From: Leifsonia sp. Root1293
GTDB lineage: Bacteria; Actinomycetota; Actinomycetes; Actinomycetales; Microbacteriaceae
Reading direction: 5' to 3'
Length of the DNA: 64,000 bases
NCBI RefSeq assembly: GCF_001425325.1
Contig: NZ_LMEH01000001.1
Location: 1,828,602 to 1,892,601, forward strand
Positions 39,895-48,920 of the stretch are shown here, one piece after another. The translations under genes were made by a program, and so were the position numbers. The notes beneath the pieces were generated by a model. That model was not told where the DNA came from. It worked only from the letters and a program-made list of their open reading frames with translations, and ran no database searches. Numbering within the stretch: position 1 is the first letter of the stretch; the number at the start of each line of letters is the position of its first letter.

Positions 39895-40782
39895 TCAGTC
39901 GCGGGGGCTCAGCAGGTACCGGGTGAAAGCGTCGTTCGCCTCGGCGTCGAGCGCGATCGGCTCCCCGTCGAGCGAGACGACGGGCGCGGCGAGACGCACG
40001 CTGGAGACCAGCCAGATGGCATCCGCCCGCCGCAGTTCCTCGACCGTGATGTCCCGCTCGGCCGCCGGGAAGTCGTGCACGCGGATGTGCTCGAAGAGGC
40101 TCGCCTGCGTCGTTCCCGCAAGGATCGACCCTGAGGGCTTCGGCGTCACGAAGACGCCGTCGATGCGGGCGATAACGCTCGACGTCGGTCCCTCCATGAC
40201 GTAGCCGTCGCTCGTGACGAAGATGGTGTCGTCGGCGCCGCGACGCCGTGCCTCGCGCAGGGCGGCCATGTTGACCGCGTAGCTCAGGGTCTTCGCGCCG
40301 AGCAGCAGCCAGGGAGCTCGTTCGGCAACCCCGTGGTCGTAGCCGCGGTCGAGGGTGACGACGCGGATGCCCTTCGTGCGGGCTTCGGTCGAATCGGATG
40401 CCGCATTCACGCTGAGCCAGGCCGTGGGGGCCGGCCCGTGCTCGACCCCGCGGCTGAGCACGAGCTTCATGGCGAGCTCGCCCTCGGTCGGCACCTGGTC
40501 GCGCGCGAAGGCTATCGCCGCGCGCCACTGGCGCAGATTCGGCACGGGGAGGTCGCAGATCTCGGCCGAGCGCACCAGACGCGCCAGGTGCGGCTCCGAC
40601 TCCTGCACGTGGCCGTCGACGACGGCGATGGTCTCGAAGATGCCGTCGCCTCGTTGAGTGCTGAGCTCCCCCACCCTGAGCGCCGGCGCAGAGGGGTCGA
40701 TCTCCCGGAAGGTGCCCTCCGTGGCTGAGGTGGCGTCATCCGCAGCGAGCGGATCGATGAGCAGCGTGTACGGCAACGACAT
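39895..40782 (-). CDS. PLP-dependent class IV aminotransferase / aminodeoxychorismate lyase-like
   Basis: A 295-residue fold-type IV PLP enzyme. The catalytic lysine is in LLLGAKTLSYAVNMAA, a pattern closer to aminodeoxychorismate lyase (PabC) than to branched-chain aminotransferases, and GYVMEGPTSSVIARIDG supplies the cofactor-phosphate turn. TQRGDGIFETI in the N-terminal part is also PabC-like. It would make p-aminobenzoate for folate, but D-amino acid aminotransferases share much of this, so the substrate is open. ATG 40782 begins the fold (MSLPYTLLID). Confidence 0.75.
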   Translation of the reverse strand: MSLPYTLLIDPLAADDATSATEGTFREIDPSAPALRVGELSTQRGDGIFETIAVVDGHVQESEPHLARLVRSAEICDLPVPNLRQWRAAIAFARDQVPTEGELAMKLVLSRGVEHGPAPTAWLSVNAASDSTEARTKGIRVVTLDRGYDHGVAERAPWLLLGAKTLSYAVNMAALREARRRGADDTIFVTSDGYVMEGPTSSVIARIDGVFVTPKPSGSILAGTTQASLFEHIRVHDFPAAERDITVEELRRADAIWLVSSVRLAAPVVSLDGEPIALDAEANDAFTRYLLSPRD

Positions 40783-40908
40783 GCTCGAAAGCCTAGTTCG
40801 GCTGGAGGCCTGCTGCCGGTGGGTTGACATCCGTGGTGGCTCGGAGCGGCTGGAAACTGCTGACATCACCACGTCGCGGGTGCCCGCGAGGCGGACAGAG
40901 AAGTGGCC

Positions 40909-40980
40909 GGGCCGCAGAACGCCTCTCGGCGCGAGGCCGCTCGGAGCGGCGAATATTGGAGCCCGGGGTTACTGCGGCCC
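40909..40980. other. unidentified structured intergenic element
   Basis: In the 292-bp gap before the next gene, GGGCCGCAG (40909-40917) pairs perfectly with CTGCGGCCC (40972-40980). Inside it are hairpins GCCTC/GAGGC and CCGCT/AGCGG, followed by GGAGCCCGGGGTTA. Multi-branched RNA is possible in either orientation. I do not recognise it as tRNA, SRP RNA or a known riboswitch. Nothing else was identified in 40783-41074. Confidence 0.4.
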
Positions 40981-41074
40981 GACCACGTACAAGTGTAAGC
41001 GACGGATGCCGTGAGCTATTCCCCGCTCGGCGCGATCTGGCGAACTCGTCTCGGCCGCACCGATCGCAGGAGCT

Positions 41075-41854
41075 CTACTTGAGCCCGACGATGAGGCGCA
41101 GGGAACCCTCGAACTCGGGCTGGGTGCGCAGGTCGCCGTACTTCGCGTCCCAGGCGCCGGATGCGAGTTCGTCGCCGAGCTCGCGTACGAAGCGGCGGGC
41201 CACGAGCGGTCCGACGAAGCTCCACGCCGAGTTCGCCTGGCGGGCACCCGGGTCGAGAAGGGCCTCGGGACGCCCGTAGTACGCCTCGCCGAAGCCGTCC
41301 AGGCAGTCGAGCGGGATGGGCACCTCGATGATGCGGCTGTTCGCGCCGAGAGCTGCGGCGATGGCCTCGACGGCCGGGTAGCGAGCGGCTTCGGTGTCGA
41401 TCACCTCGGGGGCGTACTCGTCGAGCCAGAACCTGTCGAGGGCCTTCGGGTCGCAGGTGAGCACCAGCACCGGCCCGCGCGTGACCCGTCGCATCTCGGC
41501 GAGCCCGCGGTCGATGTCGGCCCACTGGTGCACGGTGAAGGTGGCCAGTGATGCGTCGAAGGCGTCGTCGTCGAACGGCAGCCTCTCGGCCGTCGCATCG
41601 ATGGCACGGGGCAGCCCGGCCTCGCGCTGGATGCGCATGGTGGCCGAGGGCTCCACGGCTGTGACGTCACGGTCGCGCGGCTCGTACGATCCGGCGCCTG
41701 CGCCCACGTTCAGCACGGTGTAGGCGTCGCCGAGTTCCCGCAGGATCGCCGCGGCGATCCGTGGATCCGGTCGGCGGTAGTCCGCGTAGCCGAAGCCGAT
41801 GCGGGCGTAGTCGGCATCGCCGGCGCTGCCGTCTCCGGTGCGTTCCATGGCCAT
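41075..41854 (-). CDS. class I SAM-dependent methyltransferase (UbiE/COQ5-like)
   Basis: A 259-residue methyltransferase. Motif I is VLNVGAGAGSYEP (~47-59), the acidic residue binding the ribose is in TAVEPS, the next motif is AERLPFDDDAFDASLATFTVHQW (motif II/III) and LAEMRRVTRGPVLVLTCDP completes the fold. The Glu/Asp pattern matches small-molecule methyltransferases of the Methyltransf_11 group; the substrate is unknown. ATG 41854 follows GGGAGGA by 6 nt. Confidence 0.85.
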   Translation of the reverse strand: MAMERTGDGSAGDADYARIGFGYADYRRPDPRIAAAILRELGDAYTVLNVGAGAGSYEPRDRDVTAVEPSATMRIQREAGLPRAIDATAERLPFDDDAFDASLATFTVHQWADIDRGLAEMRRVTRGPVLVLTCDPKALDRFWLDEYAPEVIDTEAARYPAVEAIAAALGANSRIIEVPIPLDCLDGFGEAYYGRPEALLDPGARQANSAWSFVGPLVARRFVRELGDELASGAWDAKYGDLRTQPEFEGSLRLIVGLK

Positions 41855-41959
41855 CGTCGTCCTCCCGCATCCGTCCAGCCGAGTCCTCGCGCCGTGCGGC
41901 GTCTCAGTCCAGTCTGTCAGGCGGCGGATGCCGCGTTACGCCACGAGCCGGGCCGAGGT

Positions 41960-42589
41960 TCAGTCAAGTGAGAAGCTGCGCCACAGGCGGGCGCAGGCGC
42001 CGAGCTCCTGACCCAGTTCGGAGAACCGCAGCGCCCGAGTGGTCAATTCGCTGCTGCGCTCGGGCTCGGTGGCATCGGAGTCGTCGGCGACGCTCGAGGC
42101 GCCGCTCGCCATGATGCGGCAGAAGGCCGCTGCGCGGTCGAGGGCGATACCGAAGTCGCCCGCGAAGATGCCGCGCAGGATGTCGTCGGCGAGGGCGAGG
42201 ACCTCCTCGGGACCTGTCGGTGTCGGAGCGCCGGCCACGACGGGGTCGACGCCGACAGCGAGTTCGGACCCGCGCTGGAAGAGGAAAGCCGTGCCCGTCG
42301 GATCCTGCCGGATGAGCAGGCGCAGCAGGTACAGCCGCCACAGGGCGCCGGGCAGGCTGCGCGGGGATGCCCGAGACCAGAGTTCGGCGACAGCGTCGAT
42401 CCCGTGCTCGTCGGTGTAGGCGACGAGCCGCTCGACGACGGCCGGATCGGGATCCTCGCGCACTCGTGAGAGCAGTGCATGCGCCGTCTCGTGGGCGACG
42501 CGGCTGAGCGTCGCCGGATCGTCTCCCCCGTGGAAGGCCTCGAACATGCGCGAGGGGAACTTCGTCGGCTTGTGGAATTCCTCTGCCAT
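41960..42589 (-). CDS. conserved actinobacterial protein of unknown function
   Basis: A 209-residue soluble, mostly helical protein starting MAEEFHKPTKFPSRMFEAFHGG. SRVAHETAHALLSRV and ELWSRASPRSLPGALWRLYLLR are conserved-looking segments; the second resembles an RNA-polymerase-binding or anti-activator helix bundle but I cannot place it. From memory, homologues in actinobacterial genomes are sometimes labelled RNA polymerase subunit beta; no RpoB motif is visible here, so that label would be wrong. The ATG at 42589 has a GGAGC ribosome site. tRNA-Lys lies just upstream. Confidence 0.7.
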   Translation of the reverse strand: MAEEFHKPTKFPSRMFEAFHGGDDPATLSRVAHETAHALLSRVREDPDPAVVERLVAYTDEHGIDAVAELWSRASPRSLPGALWRLYLLRLLIRQDPTGTAFLFQRGSELAVGVDPVVAGAPTPTGPEEVLALADDILRGIFAGDFGIALDRAAAFCRIMASGASSVADDSDATEPERSSELTTRALRFSELGQELGACARLWRSFSLD

Positions 42590-42677
42590 GGTGCTCCGTT
42601 TCCGGGTCTCGTCCAGTGCGCTCCGCCCAACGCTACGCGCATTCTGCGGAACGCGATCCACGATAAGTTAGAGACGC

Positions 42678-42753
42678 GGGCCTCTAGCTCAGTTGGTAGA
42701 GCAAGGGACTTTTAATCCCTGGGTCGTCGGTTCGAGCCCGACGGGGCCCACCA
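42678..42753 (+). tRNA. tRNA-Lys (anticodon TTT), CCA encoded
   Basis: Acceptor stem GGGCCTC/GGGGCCC, D arm GCTC-AGTTGGTA-GAGC, anticodon stem AGGGA/TCCCT with loop CTTTTAA, and T arm GTCGG-TTCGAGC-CCGAC. Discriminator A is followed by a genomic CCA at 42751-42753. A TAAGTT -10-like box lies at 42664-42669. Confidence 0.97.
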
Positions 42754-43725
42754 TCATTCCGGTTCGGTGTCGCCGACCGGGCGCGTCGCGGTCGAGCGCG
42801 ACCGCTGCAGCAGCATCCGTCCGCACAGGCCAATCGCCGCGATCACGACGGCGACGACGATGGGAACGAGCACGAACTCCCCAGCCACGAGAGCCATCCG
42901 GAACACTTGGGCGCCGTAGTCGAGCATCTCCGACGGACGGGACGCGAGGACCCGGCTACCAGCGGCGCTGGTGATGGCCGTGATCAGCACCGGGCCGACC
43001 CAGAGGATGACGAGGCTGCCGAGAACAGCCACGATGCGACCGACGGTGTCGACACCACACCATGCGATGGCCACGCCAACAAGGATCGCGGGTACCCAGC
43101 GAAGAAGCGGTGCGAGCCAGAACTGCCATTCGGCGTAGCTCGATCCCACGGGGATCATCAGCTCGGCCAGCCAGGATCCGCCGGCGAGCGCACCCAGACT
43201 CAGGCCGATGAGGGCGCCGGCGCGCGGTGCTCGCGCGATCAGCCAGAAGACCAGGATCCCGAGCAGGACTGCCAGCACGACAACGCCTATGAGCAGGCTC
43301 AGATAGAGCGTGGCTTCGCTTCGGGCTTGCAGCCCATTGCTCGTCACTGCAGCGGTCTGGACGACGGCTGTCGTATGCACGAGAAGCACCCCACCCAGGA
43401 TCGCAACCCAGCCACCCACGCCCTGGCGCGAGCGGGTCGCTCGAGCGATGATGCCGGCGAAGACCGCCCCCGCTCCGAGGAGAGCCACGATGGTCGTGAT
43501 CGCATACTGGCTGAACGGCAGCAGCGCGAGAGGCATGTCCCAGGGAAGCGTTTCAGCAGCCCAGAGGTTCTGCAACGGCAGACGCATGCCCGTGATGATC
43601 CACGGCAGGAGTCCAGCGACCGCCGCGGCGATGCCGATGAGCACCCAGAGCCAGGGTGAGATGGGCTTCGGCTGAGGCTCCGTCACAGCGGCCGAGCCGT
43701 AGCCACCCTGCGTCGTCGCACTCAT
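42754..43725 (-). CDS. multi-pass membrane protein of unknown function
   Basis: A 323-residue protein with about seven membrane helices after a short Pro/Gln-rich N terminus. Helices such as WVLIGIAAAVAGLLPWIITGM and ALLPFSQYAITTIVALLGAGAVF are followed by smaller loops with RATRSRQG and RAPRAG positive patches. I do not recognise a family; no enzymatic motif is seen. The start at 43725 is preferred over an in-frame ATG 9 bp upstream because GGAGG lies 9 nt before it. Its stop abuts the encoded CCA of tRNA-Lys. Confidence 0.75.
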   Translation of the reverse strand: MSATTQGGYGSAAVTEPQPKPISPWLWVLIGIAAAVAGLLPWIITGMRLPLQNLWAAETLPWDMPLALLPFSQYAITTIVALLGAGAVFAGIIARATRSRQGVGGWVAILGGVLLVHTTAVVQTAAVTSNGLQARSEATLYLSLLIGVVVLAVLLGILVFWLIARAPRAGALIGLSLGALAGGSWLAELMIPVGSSYAEWQFWLAPLLRWVPAILVGVAIAWCGVDTVGRIVAVLGSLVILWVGPVLITAITSAAGSRVLASRPSEMLDYGAQVFRMALVAGEFVLVPIVVAVVIAAIGLCGRMLLQRSRSTATRPVGDTEPE

Positions 43726-43865
43726 GCGGTGCATCCTCCATGGAGATGAACGGCGTGGAGGCGGTTCGGCGCCCCCACGCCTTGCCCTCAGCCTAGGAGA
43801 ACGGATGCCTCCCCACCGCGAACGACGACCCGCGCGTCGCTCGGCGATGGCGCGGCGCGGATCGC

Positions 43866-44822
43866 TCAGCGCGCGGGCGGAGCCGCCCGTCGCGAGGCAC
43901 GGGCGGCGAGGGCCTTCAGCGCACGGTCGGCCGATCCGCCGAGCGCCCAGGTCTCGGAGAGCGCCGCGACGGCTGCGAGGGCATCTGCATCGAGCGGGCG
44001 GATGCGGGAGTCGAACTCGCCGAGGTCGAGGTCGCGCACGACCTCGACGACGGTCGGAGCGACGGCGAGGTAGTCGGCTGCCGCCAGGATCTTCGCCCGA
44101 ATGCCAGCCGACATCGGCTCAGCGGCATCCGCCGCGGCTGCGATGATGCCGTCGAGGTCGCCGTGCTCCTGGAGCAGGGTCGCAGCGGTCTTCTCACCGA
44201 TGCCGGCGACACCCGGCAGGCCGTCGGACGCATCACCGCGCAGGGCGGCGAAGTCGGCGTACTGGGCGGCCGTGACCCCGTACTTCGACAGGACGGTCTC
44301 TCCGGTGAGCACCTCGAGCTTGTTCATGCCGCGGGCGGTGTACACGATGCGCACGTCGCGATCGTCGTCGATGAGCTGGAACAGGTCGCGGTCGCCCGTA
44401 ACCACGTCGACGGGCATCGTCGCCCGAGTGGCGAGGGTGCCGATCACGTCGTCGGCCTCGTGCTCGGCCGCACCGACGATGACGACGCCGAAGGCCTCGA
44501 GCGCCTCACGGATCAGCGGGATCTGGGCCACGAGGAGGGCAGGAGTCTCCTCGACGTCCGGCCCGCCGGCCACGACCTTGTCCACCCGGTGCTCCTTGTA
44601 GCTCGGGATGAGGTCGACCCGCCACTGGGGCCGCCAGTCGTCGTCCCAGCAGGCGACGAGATGGGTCGGCTCGAAGTCCGTGACCAGCCGGCCGATGAAG
44701 TCCAGCAGGCCGCGCACGGCATTCACCGGCGTTCCATCCGGCGCCGTGATGGTGTCCGGCAAGCCGTGGAACGCGCGGAAGTACAGCGAAGCGGTATCGA
44801 GAAGCATCAGGCGCTCAGGCAT
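43866..44822 (-). CDS. 5'-3' exonuclease (PolA-like flap nuclease)
   Basis: A 318-residue stand-alone homologue of the exonuclease domain of DNA polymerase I. Metal ligands are visible as LLDTASLYFRAFHGLP (first Asp), EADDVIGTLA and VTGDRDLFQL; the helix-hairpin-helix GLPGVAGIGEKTAATLLQEHG grips the DNA behind the cut. It removes 5' flaps and RNA primers and could complement a PolA exonuclease defect. ATG 44822 begins MPERLMLLD; upstream frame is not homologous. Confidence 0.92.
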   Translation of the reverse strand: MPERLMLLDTASLYFRAFHGLPDTITAPDGTPVNAVRGLLDFIGRLVTDFEPTHLVACWDDDWRPQWRVDLIPSYKEHRVDKVVAGGPDVEETPALLVAQIPLIREALEAFGVVIVGAAEHEADDVIGTLATRATMPVDVVTGDRDLFQLIDDDRDVRIVYTARGMNKLEVLTGETVLSKYGVTAAQYADFAALRGDASDGLPGVAGIGEKTAATLLQEHGDLDGIIAAAADAAEPMSAGIRAKILAAADYLAVAPTVVEVVRDLDLGEFDSRIRPLDADALAAVAALSETWALGGSADRALKALAARASRRAAPPAR

Positions 44823-44928
44823 GCCCTGATCATGGCACGACCGGGTGACCCGCTGCTGCGTCGACGGACGCCGGAACCGACCGGGCTTCTCTCGCCCAGC
44901 ATTCAGCTGCGCGGTGTTCACTCGGCCC

Positions 44929-45879
44929 ATGGTCACCGGGAAGGATCGCTCACGATCGCGGCTGCTCGCCGCGTTGTCCGGCACCCACGACGGCCGCCCG
45001 GCCTGGGTCGACCGCATCGAGGAGGGCGACGACGCCGGGTTCTTCGGGCCCGGATCGGCCGCATGGGCGGTGCACGGCGGGATGCCCACGCTCGTGGCCG
45101 GCATCCGTGCCCTGCTCGTGCAGACGCTTCATCCCGGAGCCATGGCCGGTGTTCACGACCACTCGAGATTCGGTGAGGATCCGCTCGGCCGGCTCGCGGG
45201 CACAATCCAGTGGCTGACCATCGTCACGTACGCCGACACCGTCTTCGCCACCGAGGAGTCCGCCCGCGTGGGCAAGTACCACTCCCGGGTCGTCGGCACG
45301 TATCTCGACGCCCACGGCGTCGAGCGACCCTACGCGGCCGGCGACCCTGAGCTGCTCGCCTGGGTGCACCTCGCCTTCACGGACTCGTTCCTCGCGTGCC
45401 ACACCATCTGGGGCGGGCCGATCCCGGGAGGAGCCGACGCCTACGTGCGGGAGTGGGCGACGGCCGGCGAACTCGTGGGTGTCGAGTCCCCGCCGCGCTC
45501 GGAACAGGAGCTCCGCGACCACCTGGCGGCGTTCTCGCGCGACGGGGTCTTGAAGAGCGATGAACGCGTGGCCGAGGCCGTGCGCTTCATCAGGCATCCC
45601 CCGCTGCCGAAGCCCATGCTGCCCGCCTACAGGGTGCTGTTCGCCGGCGCGGTGGCCAGCCTTCCCGACGACTATCGACGGATGCTGGGCCTCCGCCGAT
45701 CCAGGCTGCCCGTGGTCTGGGCGACGGCCCGGGCTCTCACGGCCGTCCACCGGCTGCTCGGGAACAGGTCGCCATCCGAGGACGCCGCTCGCACGCGGAT
45801 CGCACGGATCGGCTGGAGCCGCGACGTCGACGATGTCGGCGGCTCGAAGCCGTCGGAAGCGTCGGCCTCGGCGGAGTGA
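44929..45879 (+). CDS. oxygenase MpaB family protein (DUF2236)
   Basis: A 316-residue protein of the DUF2236/MpaB group, relatives of a latex-clearing-type heme oxygenase. AMAGVHDHSRFGEDPLGRLAGTIQW carries the conserved His-Asp-His/Ser region and DSFLACHTIWG another conserved His. The family has been linked to b-type heme and hydrolysis-oxidation of small substrates, but the physiological role is unknown. The ATG at 44929 is chosen by homology; it lacks a good ribosome site. Divergent from the exonuclease gene. Confidence 0.82.
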   Translation: MVTGKDRSRSRLLAALSGTHDGRPAWVDRIEEGDDAGFFGPGSAAWAVHGGMPTLVAGIRALLVQTLHPGAMAGVHDHSRFGEDPLGRLAGTIQWLTIVTYADTVFATEESARVGKYHSRVVGTYLDAHGVERPYAAGDPELLAWVHLAFTDSFLACHTIWGGPIPGGADAYVREWATAGELVGVESPPRSEQELRDHLAAFSRDGVLKSDERVAEAVRFIRHPPLPKPMLPAYRVLFAGAVASLPDDYRRMLGLRRSRLPVVWATARALTAVHRLLGNRSPSEDAARTRIARIGWSRDVDDVGGSKPSEASASAE

Positions 45880-45970
45880 GCAGCGCGGTGCCCAGCTTGG
45901 GGGCACGCGCGGGGGATCCGCGCTCCCCTACGCTTCGGGGGAAGCCGCCCCTACGCGAACGGATGCCGCG

Positions 45971-46657
45971 ATGTCGACAGCACCGCCCGGCTGGTATGCC
46001 GACCCCGGCGCCGCCCACGACCCATCAGTGCCTGCCGACTCGACGCGGTGGTGGGACGGCACGGCGTGGACGGAGCACACGCACGTGCCGGCATCCGTCA
46101 CCGATGAGACCGGCGGATCCGGGGAACGCAACCCGTTCTCGCGCTACGCGCTCATCCTCGGGATCGCGACGATCGCCGCGGCCGCCGCCGTTGCTGTGAC
46201 TCCACTCGCGGGACTCGTCGCTGTCATCACCGGCCTGCTCGCTCTCCTGCTCGGCATCCTCGGGATCGTGCGGTCGATGCGCACGCGTACGGGACGAACC
46301 GCATCGATCTGGGGAACGGTGCTCGGCCCGGCCGGCGTCATCCTGGCGGGGATCGTGTGGATCGTGACCTCCATCGCGATGACGCCGAATCTCGGCCTTC
46401 CGGGGTTCGACTACCCGCAACCCGTGTCCGAGACGGCCGAGCGCCGCATCATGAGGGATCTGGAGAGGGCAGCGGCCTCCGACCCTTCGGTGCCCGCCCC
46501 CGAGTCCGTGCAGTGCCCCGACGACATCGGCTACGACGACGTGCAGTTCCTCTGCACCATCGAATACCCCGACGGATCGTCGAACGTCGCCTTTGTCACC
46601 CAGACGGCATCGGGTCTGTACTGGCAGCCCTCCGAGCTAGGAGAAGAGGGCGAGTAG
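45971..46657 (+). CDS. DUF2510-domain membrane protein
   Basis: A 228-residue protein. It begins with the DUF2510 module PPGWYADP...RWWDGTAWTEHTH (~5-40), a small tryptophan-rich WW-like fold common at the ends of actinobacterial membrane proteins. Two or three membrane helices (~57-92 and ~110-135) follow, and a C-terminal outer domain has a C-C pair (VQCPDD, FLCTIEYPDG) resembling DUF4333. Probably an envelope protein; function unknown. Convergent with the LLM oxidoreductase gene. Confidence 0.8.
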   Translation: MSTAPPGWYADPGAAHDPSVPADSTRWWDGTAWTEHTHVPASVTDETGGSGERNPFSRYALILGIATIAAAAAVAVTPLAGLVAVITGLLALLLGILGIVRSMRTRTGRTASIWGTVLGPAGVILAGIVWIVTSIAMTPNLGLPGFDYPQPVSETAERRIMRDLERAAASDPSVPAPESVQCPDDIGYDDVQFLCTIEYPDGSSNVAFVTQTASGLYWQPSELGEEGE

Positions 46658-46726
46658 GCGGTCTCGAGCTCACCTGTAGCGGTGCCGCCGTCGCGACTCC
46701 TGCGTCACGACCCCCCGCAGCCGGCC

Positions 46727-47767
46727 TCAGTCGACGAGCGCGCGGAACCCGCTCATGAGTCCGACGCGCTGCTCCGACGTGCGCGCCAGTGGAGTCACGG
46801 CGAGCGTGGTGACGCCGGCCTCGGCGAAGGCCGCGACGCGCTCCTTCACATGGGCCGGAGACCCGATGAGGTTGATGGCCCGAGCCAGCTCATCGGGAAC
46901 CGCCGCGGTCGCCTCGTCCTTGCGCCCCTCCAGGTACAGGTCCTGGATGAGCGCCGCCTCCTTCTCGAAGCCGTACTGCGACACCAGGTCGTTGTAGAAG
47001 TTCTTGCCCCGCGCGCCCATGCCGCCGACGTACAGGGCGATCTGCGGCTTCACGAGCGGGAGGACGGCGTCGGCGTCGTCCCCGATGTACAGCGCCGGGC
47101 TCGCGAAGACGTCCAGGCTGGCGAGGTCGTCCGAACGCTTGGCCAGGCCGGCATCGAGCGACCCGCCCCAGACGTCGCGCGCTCGCTCGGGGTGGAAGAA
47201 CATCGGCATCCAGGCATCGGCGATCTCGGCCGTCTGTCTGACACTGGCCGGGCCGAGTGCCGCGACGACGATCGGGATGCGGTCGCGCACCGGGTGATTG
47301 ATGAGCTTCAGCGGCTTGCCCAGCCCGGTTCCCTGCTCGGCCGGCAGCGGAATCCGGTAGCTGCGGCCCTCGTACTCCACGCGGTCGCGGCGCCACACCA
47401 TGCGGCAGATGTCGATGATCTCCCGCGTGCGCCGCAGCGGTGCGTCGTAGGGAACTCCGTGGAAGCCCTCGATGACCTGGGGGCCGGAGGCGCCGATGCC
47501 GAGCACGAATCGTCCGTCCGAGACGAAGTCGAGACCGGCGGCCGTCATGGCCGTGAGCGAGGGCGTGCGTGTGTAGATCTGCAGGATGCCTGACGCCAGC
47601 TTGATCGTGTCGGTCACGGCGGCGAGGTAGCCGAGCTGACTCACGGCGTCGAAGCTGTAGGCCTCTGGCACGATGACGATGTCGACCCCGGCCTTCTCGA
47701 GCTCTCCGACCTCGGCGGCCGTCTCGCGGAATCCGCCCGAGTAGTTCAGCATCATGCCGATGTCCAT
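46727..47767 (-). CDS. F420-dependent LLM-class oxidoreductase
   Basis: A 346-residue luciferase-like TIM barrel. AGVDIVIVPEAYSFDAVSQLGYLAA, the bulge region LASGILQIYTRTPSLTAM and FVLGIGASGPQVIEGFHG are typical of F420-dependent enzymes such as mycobacterial LLM oxidoreductases rather than FMN luciferases. The reaction is unknown; substrates in this class include mycotoxins, sugars and ketones. I start at ATG 47767 because the earlier GTG codon in the frame is itself part of the GTGAGG ribosome site. Confidence 0.88.
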   Translation of the reverse strand: MDIGMMLNYSGGFRETAAEVGELEKAGVDIVIVPEAYSFDAVSQLGYLAAVTDTIKLASGILQIYTRTPSLTAMTAAGLDFVSDGRFVLGIGASGPQVIEGFHGVPYDAPLRRTREIIDICRMVWRRDRVEYEGRSYRIPLPAEQGTGLGKPLKLINHPVRDRIPIVVAALGPASVRQTAEIADAWMPMFFHPERARDVWGGSLDAGLAKRSDDLASLDVFASPALYIGDDADAVLPLVKPQIALYVGGMGARGKNFYNDLVSQYGFEKEAALIQDLYLEGRKDEATAAVPDELARAINLIGSPAHVKERVAAFAEAGVTTLAVTPLARTSEQRVGLMSGFRALVD

Positions 47768-47872
47768 GTGAGTCCTCACTGCGCTGTGGTGTCGTCAGGC
47801 TGCGCGAGATGCACGCGGCCAGCGTCCAGTATGCCCCGGGGCCGCATCCGTACCGAAGCCGCTGCGCGCATA

Positions 47873-47929
47873 TGCAGGATCAGCTGCGTTTCAGCCGCGA
47901 TATGGGGCTGAACCTTGTCTCATCCTGCA
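47873..47929. repeat. dispersed palindrome family B, copy 2
   Basis: TGCAGGATCAG (47873-47883) pairs with CTCATCCTGCA (47919-47929), with an inner TTCAGCC/GGCTGAA stem. It lies in the 293-bp gap between two divergent genes, where termination is not needed. Nothing else is recognised in that gap. Confidence 0.75.
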
Positions 47930-48060
47930 ATCCCTGCGCCGCCGATGCGGCATCCGGTGTCTCGTGAACTCTGCGTGACGACCATGGCGCGCCCCCCGAT
48001 CGGGGGAATAGTCTTCGCTCGAATGACAGCGCTCTCATCCCCTGAATGAAAGGCATGCAT

Positions 48061-48789
48061 ATGACACAACCGACGATCGTCCTGGTGCACGGAGCCTGGG
48101 CTGACGCCTCGAGTTGGAACGCGGTCGCCACCGACCTGCAGGGTCGCGGCTTCACTGTTCTCGCACCCACCAACCTCCTGAGGGGCGTGGCGACGGATGC
48201 CGCCTACGTCGCCTCCTTCCTCGCTCAGCGCACGAGCGGTCCGGTCGTGCTCGTCGGCCATTCCTACGGCGGTGCGGTCATCACCAACGCCGGCACCGGT
48301 GGCGGTGAGGTGAAGGCGCTGGTCTACGTCGACGCCTTCATCCCCGATGAGGGCGAGACAGTGTTCTCCATCCTCGGCGGATCCGGCTCGGCGCTCGACG
48401 TCCCCGATCCGACCACGGTCCTCGACGTCGCTGGATACCCCGGCTCTCCCGAGGGCGACGCCGAGGCGTTCCTCAAGCCGGCGACGGTGCACGACTCCTT
48501 CGCCCAGGACCTGCCCGAGGCCGACCGCTGGCTCATCCACGCCGGCCAGCGCCCGATCACGCTGGCTGCCAATGCCTCGCCGACCACCACCACGGCCTGG
48601 AAGACGCTGCCCAGCTGGGCCGTCGTCGGTACCGAGGATCGCGTGATTCCGCCCGCGACGCAGCGCAGCATGGCGGAACGCGCCGGGGCCACCATCACGG
48701 ACGTCGCGGGGTCGCACGTGTCGATGGTGTCGCATCCGTCGGCGACGGTGGACGCGATCCTCGCCGCGGTGGCAGCGGTCTCCGACTGA
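48061..48789 (+). CDS. alpha/beta-hydrolase
   Basis: A 242-residue alpha/beta-hydrolase with the oxyanion HGAW motif after the first strand (VLVHGAWADASSW), the nucleophile elbow GHSYGG near residue 73, an acid in VGTEDRVIPP and the catalytic His in AGSHVSMVSHP. The pattern matches secreted or cytosolic esterases of the salicylate-esterase/hydroxynitrile-lyase type. The substrate is unknown. ATG 48061 is used because AAAGG lies 7 nt before it; two earlier in-frame ATGs are too close. Confidence 0.85.
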   Translation: MTQPTIVLVHGAWADASSWNAVATDLQGRGFTVLAPTNLLRGVATDAAYVASFLAQRTSGPVVLVGHSYGGAVITNAGTGGGEVKALVYVDAFIPDEGETVFSILGGSGSALDVPDPTTVLDVAGYPGSPEGDAEAFLKPATVHDSFAQDLPEADRWLIHAGQRPITLAANASPTTTTAWKTLPSWAVVGTEDRVIPPATQRSMAERAGATITDVAGSHVSMVSHPSATVDAILAAVAAVSD

Positions 48790-48806
48790 GCTCGGCGGCA
48801 TCCGTG

Positions 48807-48870
48807 GTTCACAGGATGAGCTCGACGATGAGGCCTGGACGGCCGTCATCGTCGGGCTCATCCTGTGAAC
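48807..48870. repeat. dispersed palindrome family B, copy 3 (bidirectional terminator)
   Basis: GTTCACAGGATGAGC (48807-48821) pairs perfectly with GCTCATCCTGTGAAC (48856-48870), and the interior CGACGATGA/TCATCGTCG continues the stem, giving a hairpin of about 27 bp. It sits between the hydrolase stop (48789) and the rskA stop (48921, opposite strand). Confidence 0.82.
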
Positions 48871-48920
48871 GGGAGCGGATGCCGGACCTCAGCTGGCGCC
48901 CGACGGCACCCTGAGGCCGA

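Noticed and set aside
39895-40782. Naming the PLP enzyme pabC
   Set aside because: The lysine region favours aminodeoxychorismate lyase, but D-amino acid aminotransferases are close; no neighbouring pabA/pabB supports it.
40783-41074. Possible tRNA or SRP RNA in the gap before the methyltransferase
   Set aside because: No cloverleaf, no T-arm TTCGANT and no GGAAGGCAGCA-type SRP loop.
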